NCBI GenBank assembly: GCA_017848115.1
Contig: JAGAKZ010000012.1
Coordinates: forward strand, 1 to 64,000
DNA: 64,000 nucleotides
Reading direction: 5' to 3'
Source: Oscillospiraceae bacterium
GTDB taxonomy: Bacteria > Bacillota > Clostridia > Oscillospirales > Ruminococcaceae
The notes beneath the pieces are model-generated. The model did not search any database. It had not been told where the DNA came from and saw only the letters and a program-made list of their open reading frames with translations. How positions within the stretch are numbered: the first letter of the stretch is position 1; each line of letters starts with the position of its first letter. The translations under genes and the position numbers were made by a program. This document shows positions 8,237-17,093 of the stretch, in pieces.

Positions 8237-8261
8237 TTTTTTATTTTCACTCCATCTTTAT

Positions 8262-8313
8262 TAAAAAAACTGTCAGAAAATACATTGTAAACATAATGAA
8301 TTAATCTGACAGT
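8262..8313 (-). terminator. Internal terminator-like hairpin between khpA and rimM
   Basis: Arms 8269-8277 and 8305-8313 (ACTGTCAGA/TCTGACAGT) with a 27-base loop, followed on the minus strand by a run of Ts. May act as a partial terminator or RNA-processing site inside the operon. Confidence 0.6.
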
Positions 8314-8349
8314 ATTATTTTCGCATTTTAACAAACAAATATGTATATC

Positions 8350-8583
8350 TTATTCGATTTCGAGCAATACCTTTGAGTTGTTTCTTGCTGCGCCTGCACG
8401 CATTACAGTACGGATAGCCTTAGCAATACGTCCCTGCTTTCCGATAACTCTGCCCATATCGTTCTGTGCTACATGAAGATGATATACGACTACGCCTTCT
8501 TCGTTTGGCTGATCTTCAGTAATAGATATTGCATCTTTTTCTTCAACAAGTCCTTCTACTATAGCAAAAAGTAATTCTTTCAT
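8350..8583 (-). CDS. khpA: KH-domain RNA-binding protein KhpA (YlqC)
   Basis: 77 residues, a single type-II KH domain with the RNA-gripping loop GRVIGKQGRIAKAIRTV. KhpA works with KhpB in Gram-positive bacteria as a general RNA-binding pair affecting cell division and small-RNA function. The start is ATG 8583 (MKELLFAIVEG), which follows GGAGG and AAAGGAAAG. Its place between rpsP and rimM is the usual one in Firmicutes. Confidence 0.93.
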   Translation of the reverse strand: MKELLFAIVEGLVEEKDAISITEDQPNEEGVVVYHLHVAQNDMGRVIGKQGRIAKAIRTVMRAGAARNNSKVLLEIE

Positions 8584-8639
8584 ATCTTTCCTTTTCCTCC
8601 GCAAATCTGATTTTTAAAAACTTCTGAATTTACAAAAAT

Positions 8640-8702
8640 CCTCCACATCATACGGCGTGGAGGGAAAAAATCTTTAATAGATACAGACAAAATGTCTGTA
8701 TC
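8640..8702 (-). other. Two hairpins in the rpsP-khpA spacer
   Basis: Stem one is 8680-8689 with 8693-8702 (GATACAGACA/TGTCTGTATC). Stem two is 8640-8646 with 8657-8663 (CCTCCAC/GTGGAGG). On the minus strand both are followed by T-rich stretches. They may act as weak terminators or processing signals that set rpsP against khpA expression. Confidence 0.5.
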
Positions 8703-8718
8703 ATGTAAAGATAATGAA

Positions 8719-8958
8719 TTACGCCTGAGCGTTCTTGAGTAACTTCTTAACTGTATCAGTTGGCTGTGCACCGTTCTTGATCCACTTGTCAGCCTTCTCA
8801 GTATCAACCTTGATAACGCTTGGTGTCTTTGTTGGATCATAGTAACCGATCTCTTCGATAAATCTACCATCTCTAGGATATCTTGAATCAGCAACTACTA
8901 TACGATAGAAAGGAGCCTTCTTAGCACCCATTCTCTTTAATCTGATCTTTACTGCCAT
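8719..8958 (-). CDS. rpsP: 30S ribosomal protein S16
   Basis: 79 residues, the normal length for bS16. Diagnostic segments are [20 protein letters not shown] and [18 protein letters not shown]. It binds 16S rRNA early in 30S assembly. The start is ATG 8958, preceded by CGGAGGTG; earlier in-frame codons lack a site. It lies 62 bp downstream of ffh and upstream of khpA, as in most Firmicutes. Confidence 0.97.
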   Translation of the reverse strand: MAVKIRLKRMGAKKAPFYRIVVADSRYPRDGRFIEEIGYYDPTKTPSVIKVDTEKADKWIKNGAQPTDTVKKLLKNAQA

Positions 8959-9020
8959 TGTTATTTCACCTCCGTAAATCACTTTTGATATCTATATAAT
9001 ATATAAAAATATATTACAGC

Positions 9021-10415
9021 TTATTTAATTGGCGGTAAACCATTTCCCTGAGGCATATTGTCAAGGTTCATACCTGCAATACGCTTTTTCATTCTCTTGG
9101 CTGACAGTCCGCCTTTTCCGCCTTTGGCAAATCCGCCAAACTGCTTCATAAGTTTCTGCATCTGTTCAAACTGCTTGAGAAGTCTGTTTACATCTTCTAC
9201 TTTCATTCCGCTTCCGGCAGCTATACGCTTCTTTCTGGAAGGATTTATGATAGACGGCTTTGCTCTTTCAGCCTTTGTCATAGATGTTATCATAGCTTCA
9301 ACTCTCTGGAACTGTCTTTCGTCAATATCCATGTCCTTGACTTTATCACCAACACCCGGCAACATTGAAACAAGACTCTTTATTGAACCCATCTTCTGAA
9401 TCTGAAGAAGATAATTTCTGAGGTCGTCCATATCAAATGTATTTTCCTGAAACTTCTTAGCAAGTTTTTCAGATTCCTTCATGTCAACAGCACTTTCGGC
9501 TTTTTCGATAAGAGTAAGAACGTCACCCATACCAAGAATACGTGATGCCATTCTTTCAGGGTGGAACTGTTCAAAATCATCAAGTTTTTCACCCATACCG
9601 ACAAATTTTATCGGTTTACCTGTTACTGAAAGAACGGATAACGCAGCACCGCCTCTTGTATCTGAATCGAGCTTTGACATAAGCACACTGTCTATACCGA
9701 GAGCATCATCAAATGCCTTTGCTACATTTACAGCGTCCTGACCTGTCATAGCGTCTACGACAAGCATTATCTCGCTCGGAGAAGTTTCCTTCTTTATGTT
9801 TTTAAGCTCATCCATAAGTTCAGTGTCTATATGAAGACGGCCTGCAGTATCGAGGATAACAATGTCATGACCGTAATCCTTCGCATACTTTATGGACTTG
9901 CCGGCAATTTCAACAGGATCTATCTGACCCATCTCAAAAACCTTTACTTCTGCTTTTTCACCAACTACCTGAAGCTGATTTATAGCAGCAGGTCTGTAAA
10001 CGTCACAAGCAACCAGAAGTGGTCTGTGTCCCTGTGATTTAAAATATCTTGCAAGCTTTGCTGAATGTGTTGTCTTACCTGAACCCTGAAGGCCACACAT
10101 CATTATAACGCAGGGTGGCTTAGACGGCATATTTATCCTTGCGTTTGAATTTCCCATAAGACTGCAAAGTTCTTCGTTTACTATCTTTACTACCATCTGA
10201 GCAGGAGTAAGACTCTTGAGAACATCTTCACCAACAGCTCTCTCTGAAACTTTTGCGACAAAATCCTTTACAACCTTGTAGCTAACGTCTGCTTCCAGAA
10301 GTGCAAGACGAACTTCTCTCATAGCTTCTTTTACATCGGCTTCACTAAGCTTACCTCTTGATTTAAGTTTTTTGAATACATTATTAAGCTTATCCGATAA
10401 ACCTTCAAATGCCAT
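9021..10415 (-). CDS. ffh: Signal recognition particle GTPase Ffh
   Basis: 464 residues. N domain (1-90), G domain with P-loop GLQGSGKTTHSAK (about 105-117), DTAGRLHID and SKLDSDTRGGAAL, then the methionine-rich M domain (about 300-464) that holds the signal peptide and 4.5S RNA. Ffh targets membrane and secreted proteins to the FtsY receptor and SecYEG. The start is ATG 10415 (MAFEGLSDKL), preceded by GGGAGGTG. It lies 12-21 bp after ylxM, its usual partner. Confidence 0.97.
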   Translation of the reverse strand: MAFEGLSDKLNNVFKKLKSRGKLSEADVKEAMREVRLALLEADVSYKVVKDFVAKVSERAVGEDVLKSLTPAQMVVKIVNEELCSLMGNSNARINMPSKPPCVIMMCGLQGSGKTTHSAKLARYFKSQGHRPLLVACDVYRPAAINQLQVVGEKAEVKVFEMGQIDPVEIAGKSIKYAKDYGHDIVILDTAGRLHIDTELMDELKNIKKETSPSEIMLVVDAMTGQDAVNVAKAFDDALGIDSVLMSKLDSDTRGGAALSVLSVTGKPIKFVGMGEKLDDFEQFHPERMASRILGMGDVLTLIEKAESAVDMKESEKLAKKFQENTFDMDDLRNYLLQIQKMGSIKSLVSMLPGVGDKVKDMDIDERQFQRVEAMITSMTKAERAKPSIINPSRKKRIAAGSGMKVEDVNRLLKQFEQMQKLMKQFGGFAKGGKGGLSAKRMKKRIAGMNLDNMPQGNGLPPIK

Positions 10416-10436
10416 ATTCAGCACCTCCCTTAGTAT

Positions 10437-10808
10437 CTATCTGAACAAAGCGTCTGCCTGTTCTATATAATCAAATATTTCTTTTGTTGACTGAGAAATA
10501 TTTTTGGAATTAGTAAATTTGCTGTTACACATCTCAACCGACTCTGCACATTTTCTGATATTGTTCATTATGGTGCGAAAAGCGTTCATTTTTTCAACAA
10601 ATCCCACTTTTTCTTCAAACTCGGTAAGATACTGTTCTGCGTGTTTTATAGCATCATGAACTCCCTGACGAGTGATATTTTCATTTTCGGCGATTTCCGA
10701 AAGCGAAAGATCCTCATAATAATAAAGTTGCATGATATCTCTCTGCTTATCAGTAAGCAGATCACCATAGCAATCAAGAAGCATTGCATAATTAAGATCT
10801 TTTCCCAT
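10437..10808 (-). CDS. ylxM: YlxM-family SRP-associated HTH protein
   Basis: 123 residues. A sigma-like helix-turn-helix spans about 18-60 (LLTDKQRDIMQLYYYEDLS and IAENENITRQGVHDAIKHA). YlxM proteins are encoded just upstream of ffh and are reported to bind SRP components in streptococci. The C-terminal half is helical and poorly conserved. AGGAGG precedes ATG 10808. It is the first gene of the ffh cluster, with a clear promoter and a 24-bp inverted repeat at the predicted transcription start. Confidence 0.92.
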   Translation of the reverse strand: MGKDLNYAMLLDCYGDLLTDKQRDIMQLYYYEDLSLSEIAENENITRQGVHDAIKHAEQYLTEFEEKVGFVEKMNAFRTIMNNIRKCAESVEMCNSKFTNSKNISQSTKEIFDYIEQADALFR

Positions 10809-10831
10809 TTTATGCCTCCTGTTTGTTTTTA

Positions 10832-10855
10832 TTGTAAAGCTTTAAACCTTTACAA
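10832..10855. promoter_or_regulatory. Inverted repeat at the ylxM-ffh transcription start
   Basis: TTGTAAAG, eight bases, CTTTACAA: an exact 8-bp inverted repeat next to the -10 box and over the predicted start site. Could be an operator or a leader hairpin. Confidence 0.45.
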
Positions 10856-10883
10856 GTATAACTCTTTTTTCAGTGTTTGTCAA
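10855..10883 (-). promoter_or_regulatory. Sigma-A promoter of the ylxM-ffh operon
   Basis: TTGACA (10878-10883), 17 bp, TATACT (10855-10860) on the minus strand; about 45 bp from the ylxM start. Confidence 0.8.
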
Positions 10884-11061
10884 TAGTTTTTTTTAAAATT
10901 TCAAAATATCTGAAACTTTTTTGGCGTTTCTGACTTTTGTAAGCTCTATAGCATGAAAATACTTGTAACATATCACTTTTTTGCATTAAGAATCATTAAC
11001 TTATGTATACCTTGGTAAACTCAAAAAGCCTCCGTAACAGGAAGCTCTTTGAAAAATATAA

Positions 11062-12522
11062 TTATTTTTTCTTCTTTATTGCAACACACGCAGCAGCTAT
11101 CATTCCGAACAATGCACCGGCTATTCCCTTATCACCTGTTGCAGGTGAGTTATTTTCCTTAGCCTTTGTAGTAGTAACTGCTGTTGTTGTCTTGGCTGTA
11201 GTTGAAGCTGATGTTGTTACCTTGGATGTTGAAGTAGTTGTTACCGCACTGCTACTTACTGATGTTGTAGTCTGTGATGTCACAGTTGTTACTGTAGTCA
11301 CCGGTTTTGCTGTTGTTGTAGTCACTGCAGGAGTTACAGTTGTAACTGTAGTTGTCTGAGCTATTTTATCATTTACGATCGAAACCGACTGAAGTTCCTC
11401 TGTATCCTTTACAGTAAACTTTACGTCTGCCGGCTTTTCATAACCGGAAACTGCATTTGTCTGACGAAGTGTGTAATTTCCGGGTTTTATATCGGTCAAA
11501 GTAATACCTGTACCGGGAAGTGCCGGTGTTTTTATATTTACAGTATACTGATTTGATAAGTCTGCAGACATACCATTTTTACCGCCACCAACTGTTGACT
11601 TGTAAGAGAAGTTTGTAGAAACTGATACTCTTTCTGCACCCTGTTCAACATATATTGTAACATTGGCGTTGCTGTCCGGAACAACCGCATTTACAACACT
11701 TCCGCTGATTATATAGAGAATTGCACACTTGCCGTCTGCGTCATTTGCATAGCTTATATCAAATGTTTCTCCTGACATAGTCACTGTTGTAGTTCCGTCG
11801 GCATTGAAGTATGACGGAAATTTTTCATGAAGGTTTATTGTCTGCTTGACATAATTTACAGGTGTATCCTTTACATTAACACTGCCACCGCTTCCGCCTG
11901 CACCGCCTATGCATGTATATGCATCGTGTTTACCTGCCGGAAGGTCGTACAATGTTTCTTTTCCTGCAATATCATTGAAGTTGTAAACCTCTTTACTCAT
12001 AATATCAGGACCTATACCCACACCATATTCGTATGTTCTTCCTGCAAAATTGCTGTCAACATTAAGAAGCATTTTATTTGCCGGAACAGTCAGTGATACC
12101 GGTGTATTTTCCTTATATGTTACTGTTGCATTGTATTCTGTACCGCATCTGAATTCAAATGTGTCGGTCATATCAAAATTTCCATGACCATCAATATAAA
12201 CATTGCTTACAACTTCATCAGTAAGCTCCGGAACATCTATAAAATCACCTACTGATTTCTTGAAATCACCTGCACAACTGTAATCAGATGACATAGATGA
12301 ACTGTTATTTCCCGACCATGAAGCAACAACATTTCCGCTTTCGTCAATTATCTGCATAGATGCACTGTCAAGAAAATTTCCGCTGTTATCCTTAACAGAA
12401 AAATTCACCATAGTGTCAGGATAGACACTTACCTCGGCCGCACTTACAGATATACCTGCTGACATAGATGCCACAATGGCAACTGACGAAAAAAATGATA
12501 TCAGATTTTTACTACTTTTCAT
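11062..12522 (-). CDS. Surface protein with SpaA-like domain and sortase-type tail
   Basis: 486 residues. A signal peptide (about 1-29, ending VSAAE) is followed by about 300 residues of beta-rich extracellular sequence. A SpaA/Cna-B-like segment (TLTDIKPGNYTLRQTNAVSGYE) lies around 335-365. A long Thr/Val-rich linker (about 380-455) then precedes the end, NSPATGDKG plus a hydrophobic stretch and KKKK. That end is the arrangement of a cell-wall sorting signal with a non-LPXTG motif. It is probably wall-anchored by a sortase. ATG 12522 follows AGGAG. The ligand is unknown. It is transcribed away from the ABC transporter pair with its own promoter. Confidence 0.75.
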   Translation of the reverse strand: MKSSKNLISFFSSVAIVASMSAGISVSAAEVSVYPDTMVNFSVKDNSGNFLDSASMQIIDESGNVVASWSGNNSSSMSSDYSCAGDFKKSVGDFIDVPELTDEVVSNVYIDGHGNFDMTDTFEFRCGTEYNATVTYKENTPVSLTVPANKMLLNVDSNFAGRTYEYGVGIGPDIMSKEVYNFNDIAGKETLYDLPAGKHDAYTCIGGAGGSGGSVNVKDTPVNYVKQTINLHEKFPSYFNADGTTTVTMSGETFDISYANDADGKCAILYIISGSVVNAVVPDSNANVTIYVEQGAERVSVSTNFSYKSTVGGGKNGMSADLSNQYTVNIKTPALPGTGITLTDIKPGNYTLRQTNAVSGYEKPADVKFTVKDTEELQSVSIVNDKIAQTTTVTTVTPAVTTTTAKPVTTVTTVTSQTTTSVSSSAVTTTSTSKVTTSASTTAKTTTAVTTTKAKENNSPATGDKGIAGALFGMIAAACVAIKKKK

Positions 12523-12583
12523 TTTAAACACTCCTGATTCTAACTTATCCCATATCTTTTTTTAATTTAACATAGCAAGTTTT

Positions 12584-12612
12584 ATTATACATCATTAATT
12601 CGGCTATTGCAA
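12584..12612 (-). promoter_or_regulatory. Promoter of the surface-protein gene
   Basis: TTGCAA (12607-12612), 17 bp, TATAAT (12584-12589) on the minus strand. Confidence 0.65.
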
Positions 12613-12666
12613 TAGTTTCAGAAAATCCTTTAATAACTTTTCAACAAAATAATTTCACTCAAATTA

Positions 12667-12695
12667 TTGAAAACCGGCTCATAATAGTGTATACT
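12667..12695 (+). promoter_or_regulatory. Promoter of the ABC transporter pair
   Basis: TTGAAA (12667-12672), 17 bp, TATACT (12690-12695) on the plus strand; about 40 bp upstream of the ATPase start. Confidence 0.65.
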
Positions 12696-12737
12696 TTATT
12701 CATTCATTAATAGTTTTTTGAAAGGACAAGTGATACA

Positions 12738-13439
12738 ATGGCTTTTGTAGAAATGAAAGATGTATATAAAAGATATCGTATGGGCGAAGTCACTATAAAT
12801 GCGTCAGACGGTATAAACTTCACAATAGAAAAAGGCGAATTTGCAGTTATAGTCGGTGCTTCGGGAGCAGGAAAAACAACTGTTCTGAATATGCTCGGCG
12901 GTATGGACCAGTGTGATGAAGGAAGTATCATAGTTGACGGAAATGATATAGCCGGATATTCAAAACGTGAAATAACGTCTTACCGCAGATACGACATAGG
13001 TTTCGTTTTCCAGTTTTATAACCTTGTTCAGAATCTTACTGCAAGAGAAAATGTCGAACTCGCCGCTCAGATATGCAAAAACGCTATGGACAGCACAAAA
13101 GTACTTGAACAGGTAGGGCTTGGCGACAGAATAAACAACTTTCCTGCACAGTTGTCAGGCGGAGAACAGCAAAGAGTTTCAATAGCAAGAGCTCTTGCCA
13201 AACGTCCGAAACTCCTGCTTTGTGATGAACCTACAGGCGCTCTTGACTACAATACCGGCAAAAACATCTTAAAACTTCTTCAGGATACCTGCAGAAATAC
13301 CGGAACAACAGTAATAGTTATCACTCACAACCTTGCTATCACTCCTATGGCAGACAGAGTAATAACAATAAAAAACAGTAAAGTTGATAAAATAAAAGTC
13401 AACAAAAATCCTGTACCTGTTGAAACAATAGAATGGTAG
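12738..13439 (+). CDS. ABC transporter ATPase, LolD/MacB type
   Basis: 233 residues. Walker A GASGAGKTT (about 38-46), Q-loop FQFYNLVQNLT, signature LSGGEQQRVSIARAL, and Walker B with the adjacent glutamate, LLLCDEPTGALD. The MacB/LolD/FtsE branch works with FtsX-type permeases in extrusion or mechanotransmission and not in classical import. It ends 7 bp before a very large FtsX-type permease, so the two should form one transporter. AAAGGA lies upstream of the ATG. The substrate is unknown; peptide or cell-envelope functions are typical. Confidence 0.92.
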   Translation: MAFVEMKDVYKRYRMGEVTINASDGINFTIEKGEFAVIVGASGAGKTTVLNMLGGMDQCDEGSIIVDGNDIAGYSKREITSYRRYDIGFVFQFYNLVQNLTARENVELAAQICKNAMDSTKVLEQVGLGDRINNFPAQLSGGEQQRVSIARALAKRPKLLLCDEPTGALDYNTGKNILKLLQDTCRNTGTTVIVITHNLAITPMADRVITIKNSKVDKIKVNKNPVPVETIEW

Positions 13440-13446
13440 GTGTTTT

Positions 13447-16400
13447 ATGAAAAATGTACTTTTCACAGACACACTACGCAGGATAAGCAAGACAAAAGGG
13501 CGATTCTTCGCAATAATGGCAATAATCGCTATCGGATGCGGTTTTTTTGCAGGTGTTAAAGTAACGAGCCCCGATATGAAAAACACTGCAGATTTGTACT
13601 ATAAAGACAAAAACCTCATGGATATACGATTGGTTTCCACATTTGGCTTTGACGATGAGGAAATATCCGAAATAAAAAAATATGACACAGATATAAACGG
13701 AATAAAAGGCGGATATTCTGCTGATATGCTCATTCTTATGAATGACGGAACAAGTGAAATAACAAGAGTCTATTCGGCTGACACAGAAGCTCTCGACGAA
13801 AATTCCCCTGACTATATAAGCAGATTTACACTACTCGAAGGACGTTTTCCTCAAAACCCGAACGAATGTCTTATAGAAGCAAATACCCCCGACGAATATG
13901 GTATCGGCGACACTATAACCCTTTGTTCGGGAGACAGTGAAACCGATACAGCCGACATTCTCAAAAACGATACATTTACCGTTACCGGAAAAATATCATG
14001 GGTAAAGTATGTTGATTTTGAAAGAGGAACTACCACTATAGGCAACGGAAGCATAGGAAGTTACCTCGTCGTTCCTGATGAAGCCTTTGCCTACGAATAC
14101 TATACCGATGTGTATATAACCTATAAAAACACCATGGATATGGATTCTTTTGAAAAAGAATATCAGGACTTCATAGACAATAAAAGTGATAAACTTGAAA
14201 AATTGTGCGATACCATACACAGCAAACGTATAAATGAGATAGAAACCGAAATATCAGATGCTCAGAAAGAATTTGATGACGGAAAAGCCGAATATGATGA
14301 CGGTGTCAAAGAATATGACAGCAGTATTTCTGACGCCCAAAAAGAAATAAACGAAGCTGAAGAAAAAATCAAAGACGCCGAGCAAAAACTTATTGACGGT
14401 GAAAAAGAATATAATGACGGTATAGAAAAGTTCAACCGGGAGATATCCGACGCACAAAAAAAGCTTGATGACGCTCAGGCAAAAATAACAGAAAACGAAA
14501 AAGAACTTGATGACGGTCAACGTAAATATGAAGAAGGTCTTAACGCCTACAATGCAGGAGTAGCAGAACTCCAGAAAAACAAAGAAGAACTTCAGGCAAA
14601 AGAAGCAGAACTCGAACAAGCCTTTTTACAAACAGATGCTGCTCAGACAGCATTAAACGCTCTTGTTGATTTTACAGAACAGATGTTTACAACAAGTCTT
14701 CCTGAAGACAGCCAGCAACTTGATGTTCTTGCAGATACTTTTTCAGTATTTGACACACCTTCTCTTTCGGTAAGTCAGACAGTACGCACATATGCTGTAA
14801 CCTTGCCTGACGACCCTAAAAAAATCGTTTTTAAAGGAATACTTGAAAACACTGCCGAAAACATAAGACTTAATCTGGAAACATCAAAAAATAAAATAAC
14901 CGCTTCCCGTACAGAGCTCGAATCTGCATGGGTGATGATAAATGCCAATGAAGAACTGCTTGCTTCATCATATTCCGAACTTGCAGATTCCGAAAACAAA
15001 CTTATCTCCGGACGTGAACAACTCGAAGCCGGAAAAGCGGACCTTGAAAAAGGAAAGAAAGAATTTCTCGACAAAAAATCAAAAGGCGAAAAAGAACTTC
15101 TTGATGCAAAAAAAGAACTCGATGACGGAAAAAAAGAACTTGAAGACGCAAAAGCTGAACTTCTCGATGCAAAAAAAGAATTTGAAGAAAAACGTAAAGA
15201 CGGCGAAGAAGAACTCATTGATGCAAAGGAGGAACTTGCAGACGGTGAAAAAGAACTCCTTGATGCAAAAAATGATTTTGAAGAACTCACTGAAAATCTC
15301 AAATGGTATGTATTTGACAGAAACTCAAATACAGGCTACGCCTCATTTGGCGATGACGCTGACCGTGTAGATTCTATCGCAAAAATCTTCCCTATCTTCT
15401 TTATACTTGTCGCAGCACTTGTATGTCTCAACACAATGACAAGAATGGTAGAGGAGCAACGAGTGGAAATTGGTACACTCAAAGCACTGGGTTATAAAAA
15501 CATATCTATAATATCACAATTTCTGTTCTACTCTGCTACAGCAAGTATAGTAGGTTCTGTAACAGGAATGCTTATAGGATTCAATCTGTTTCCAAGAGTC
15601 ATATTTCAGGCGTACAGGCTTATGTACGACTATCCTGATGTTATCTGTACTTTCAGATTTGACTATGCAGCAGGTTGTATCGGAGTTTCTCTTATATGCA
15701 CATGCGCCTCATCTGTATGGGCATGTTTACGTGAACTTAACGGACAGCCTGCACAGCTTATGAGACCTAAACCTCCTAAAAACGGTAAACGTGTTCTGCT
15801 TGAACTGATACCTTTCCTATGGAACCGTCTGAGTTTTAACGCAGCAGTTACAATAAGAAATATCTCACGATACAAAAGTCGTGTACTGATGACGGTTATA
15901 GGAATCGGTGGCTGTACAGCACTTATGCTGACGGGATTCGGACTCAGAAACGCTATATCTGTAATCGTTGATCTCCAGTTCGGAGAAATAATGAAATATG
16001 ACGCAATGTGTACCTTCACAGAAGAAGACCACGAAAAATATGAACTGCTCAAACAAGATATATCGGAAACCGAGAGCGTAACAGATTATCTCTTCGGAAT
16101 GCAGAAAAGCATAACAGTAAAGTACAACAACAAACAGAAAGAGGCATACGCCATAGTACCGGAAGACCCTTCAAAAATATCCGACTTTATATCGCTTCGC
16201 CGTCGTCTTAAAAGAAATGCTCAGCACAGCCCCTCAGATATATTCAGTATGAGTGATGAAGGTGTTATCATAAATGAAAAACTTTCAAAACTTTTAGGCG
16301 GTATAAGCGCAGGGGATGAGATATCTTTTGAAGATACGGACATTACAGCCAAAGTAACAGCTGTTACCGAAAACTATTCACAAAACTATGTTTATTTTAC

Positions 16401-16977
16401 ACCTGCACTCTACAACAAAGTATTCGGAAAATATGACAACAATATCTTCTATCTGAATATTGAAAAAAATGCCGATACAGACGCTCTTTCAAAGACCATA
16501 CTCGAAAATACACAGATCACCTCAGTAAACTTCATGCACCATGCAGGTGATACTTTCAGAAAACTTATAAAGAGCCTCAACGCAATAGTATATGTGATCA
16601 TAGGTTCATCAGGAGCACTTGCTTTTGTTGTACTCTACAATCTTTCAAATATAAATATATCCGAAAGAATACGTGAACTTGCAACGATAAAAGTACTCGG
16701 ATTTTATGATAACGAAGTAGCATCATATATATATCGTGAAAATACGGTTTCCGCACTTCTCGGAATGGGTGTCGGACTTTTCATCGGAATCTTCCTTAAC
16801 CGGTTTGTTGTAAGCACAGCCGAAGTTGACGTGGTAATGTTCTACCCCGATATTCCACCTTCATGCTTTATTTTCGCCTCGGCACTTACTGTTTTATTTA
16901 CTCTCTTTGTAAATGCTATGCTTTACTTTAAACTGAAAGATATAGATATGGCAGGCTCTATGAAGGCTATAGAATAA
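13447..16977 (+). CDS. FtsX/MacB-type ABC permease with long coiled coil
   Basis: 1176 residues, much longer than usual permeases. First membrane helix at about 19-39, then an extracellular region. Residues about 258-400 and 490-620 are very charged Glu/Lys/Asp-rich helices with repeats of the type KELDDGKKELEDAK, predicted coiled coils. An FtsX domain follows (helices around 645-665, 695-720, 740-760), then a second extracellular region and a second FtsX domain to the end (helices around 1045-1065, 1090-1120, 1135-1160). Both FtsX units are present and the gene looks intact. It partners the ATPase ending 7 bp upstream. The coiled coil could reach across the wall or bind a peptide or hydrolase; no substrate is inferred. 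Confidence 0.88.
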   Translation: MKNVLFTDTLRRISKTKGRFFAIMAIIAIGCGFFAGVKVTSPDMKNTADLYYKDKNLMDIRLVSTFGFDDEEISEIKKYDTDINGIKGGYSADMLILMNDGTSEITRVYSADTEALDENSPDYISRFTLLEGRFPQNPNECLIEANTPDEYGIGDTITLCSGDSETDTADILKNDTFTVTGKISWVKYVDFERGTTTIGNGSIGSYLVVPDEAFAYEYYTDVYITYKNTMDMDSFEKEYQDFIDNKSDKLEKLCDTIHSKRINEIETEISDAQKEFDDGKAEYDDGVKEYDSSISDAQKEINEAEEKIKDAEQKLIDGEKEYNDGIEKFNREISDAQKKLDDAQAKITENEKELDDGQRKYEEGLNAYNAGVAELQKNKEELQAKEAELEQAFLQTDAAQTALNALVDFTEQMFTTSLPEDSQQLDVLADTFSVFDTPSLSVSQTVRTYAVTLPDDPKKIVFKGILENTAENIRLNLETSKNKITASRTELESAWVMINANEELLASSYSELADSENKLISGREQLEAGKADLEKGKKEFLDKKSKGEKELLDAKKELDDGKKELEDAKAELLDAKKEFEEKRKDGEEELIDAKEELADGEKELLDAKNDFEELTENLKWYVFDRNSNTGYASFGDDADRVDSIAKIFPIFFILVAALVCLNTMTRMVEEQRVEIGTLKALGYKNISIISQFLFYSATASIVGSVTGMLIGFNLFPRVIFQAYRLMYDYPDVICTFRFDYAAGCIGVSLICTCASSVWACLRELNGQPAQLMRPKPPKNGKRVLLELIPFLWNRLSFNAAVTIRNISRYKSRVLMTVIGIGGCTALMLTGFGLRNAISVIVDLQFGEIMKYDAMCTFTEEDHEKYELLKQDISETESVTDYLFGMQKSITVKYNNKQKEAYAIVPEDPSKISDFISLRRRLKRNAQHSPSDIFSMSDEGVIINEKLSKLLGGISAGDEISFEDTDITAKVTAVTENYSQNYVYFTPALYNKVFGKYDNNIFYLNIEKNADTDALSKTILENTQITSVNFMHHAGDTFRKLIKSLNAIVYVIIGSSGALAFVVLYNLSNINISERIRELATIKVLGFYDNEVASYIYRENTVSALLGMGVGLFIGIFLNRFVVSTAEVDVVMFYPDIPPSCFIFASALTVLFTLFVNAMLYFKLKDIDMAGSMKAIE

Positions 16978-16984
16978 TTTCTCT

Positions 16985-17020
16985 AACGTGAACATCATTT
17001 TTTGGTGTTCACGTTTTTTT
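16985..17020 (+). terminator. Terminator after the large permease
   Basis: AACGTGAACA (from 16985) pairs with TGTTCACGTT, followed by TTTTTTA. Confidence 0.88.
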
Positions 17021-17031
17021 ATTCAGATGTA

Positions 17032-17060
17032 TTGACAAAAGAAACCCAAATATGTATAAT
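17032..17060 (+). promoter_or_regulatory. Sigma-A promoter of the GntR/ABC operon
   Basis: TTGACA (17032-17037), 17 bp, TATAAT (17055-17060): consensus boxes with ideal spacing, but overlapped by an operator. Confidence 0.85.
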
Positions 17061-17082
17061 GTATATATCGCATATATACATT
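17058..17082. promoter_or_regulatory. Likely GntR (YtrA-type) operator
   Basis: Perfect 11-bp inverted repeat AATGTATATAT / ATATATACATT around CGC. It overlaps the -10 box and the transcription start. YtrA-type repressors bind such sites in their own promoter, so autorepression of the operon is inferred. Confidence 0.7.
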
Positions 17083-17093
17083 TCATGGTGGTG

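Noticed and set aside
11160..11360. Repetitive Thr/Val-coding stretch as a DNA repeat element
   Set aside because: It is the low-complexity linker of the surface protein. The same kind of stretch occurs in the lipoprotein and dockerin genes.
14775..15302. Long open frames on the minus strand inside the coiled-coil permease
   Set aside because: The Glu/Lys-rich repeats of the plus-strand gene give Ser/Phe-rich frames in reverse. They lack ribosome sites and family features.
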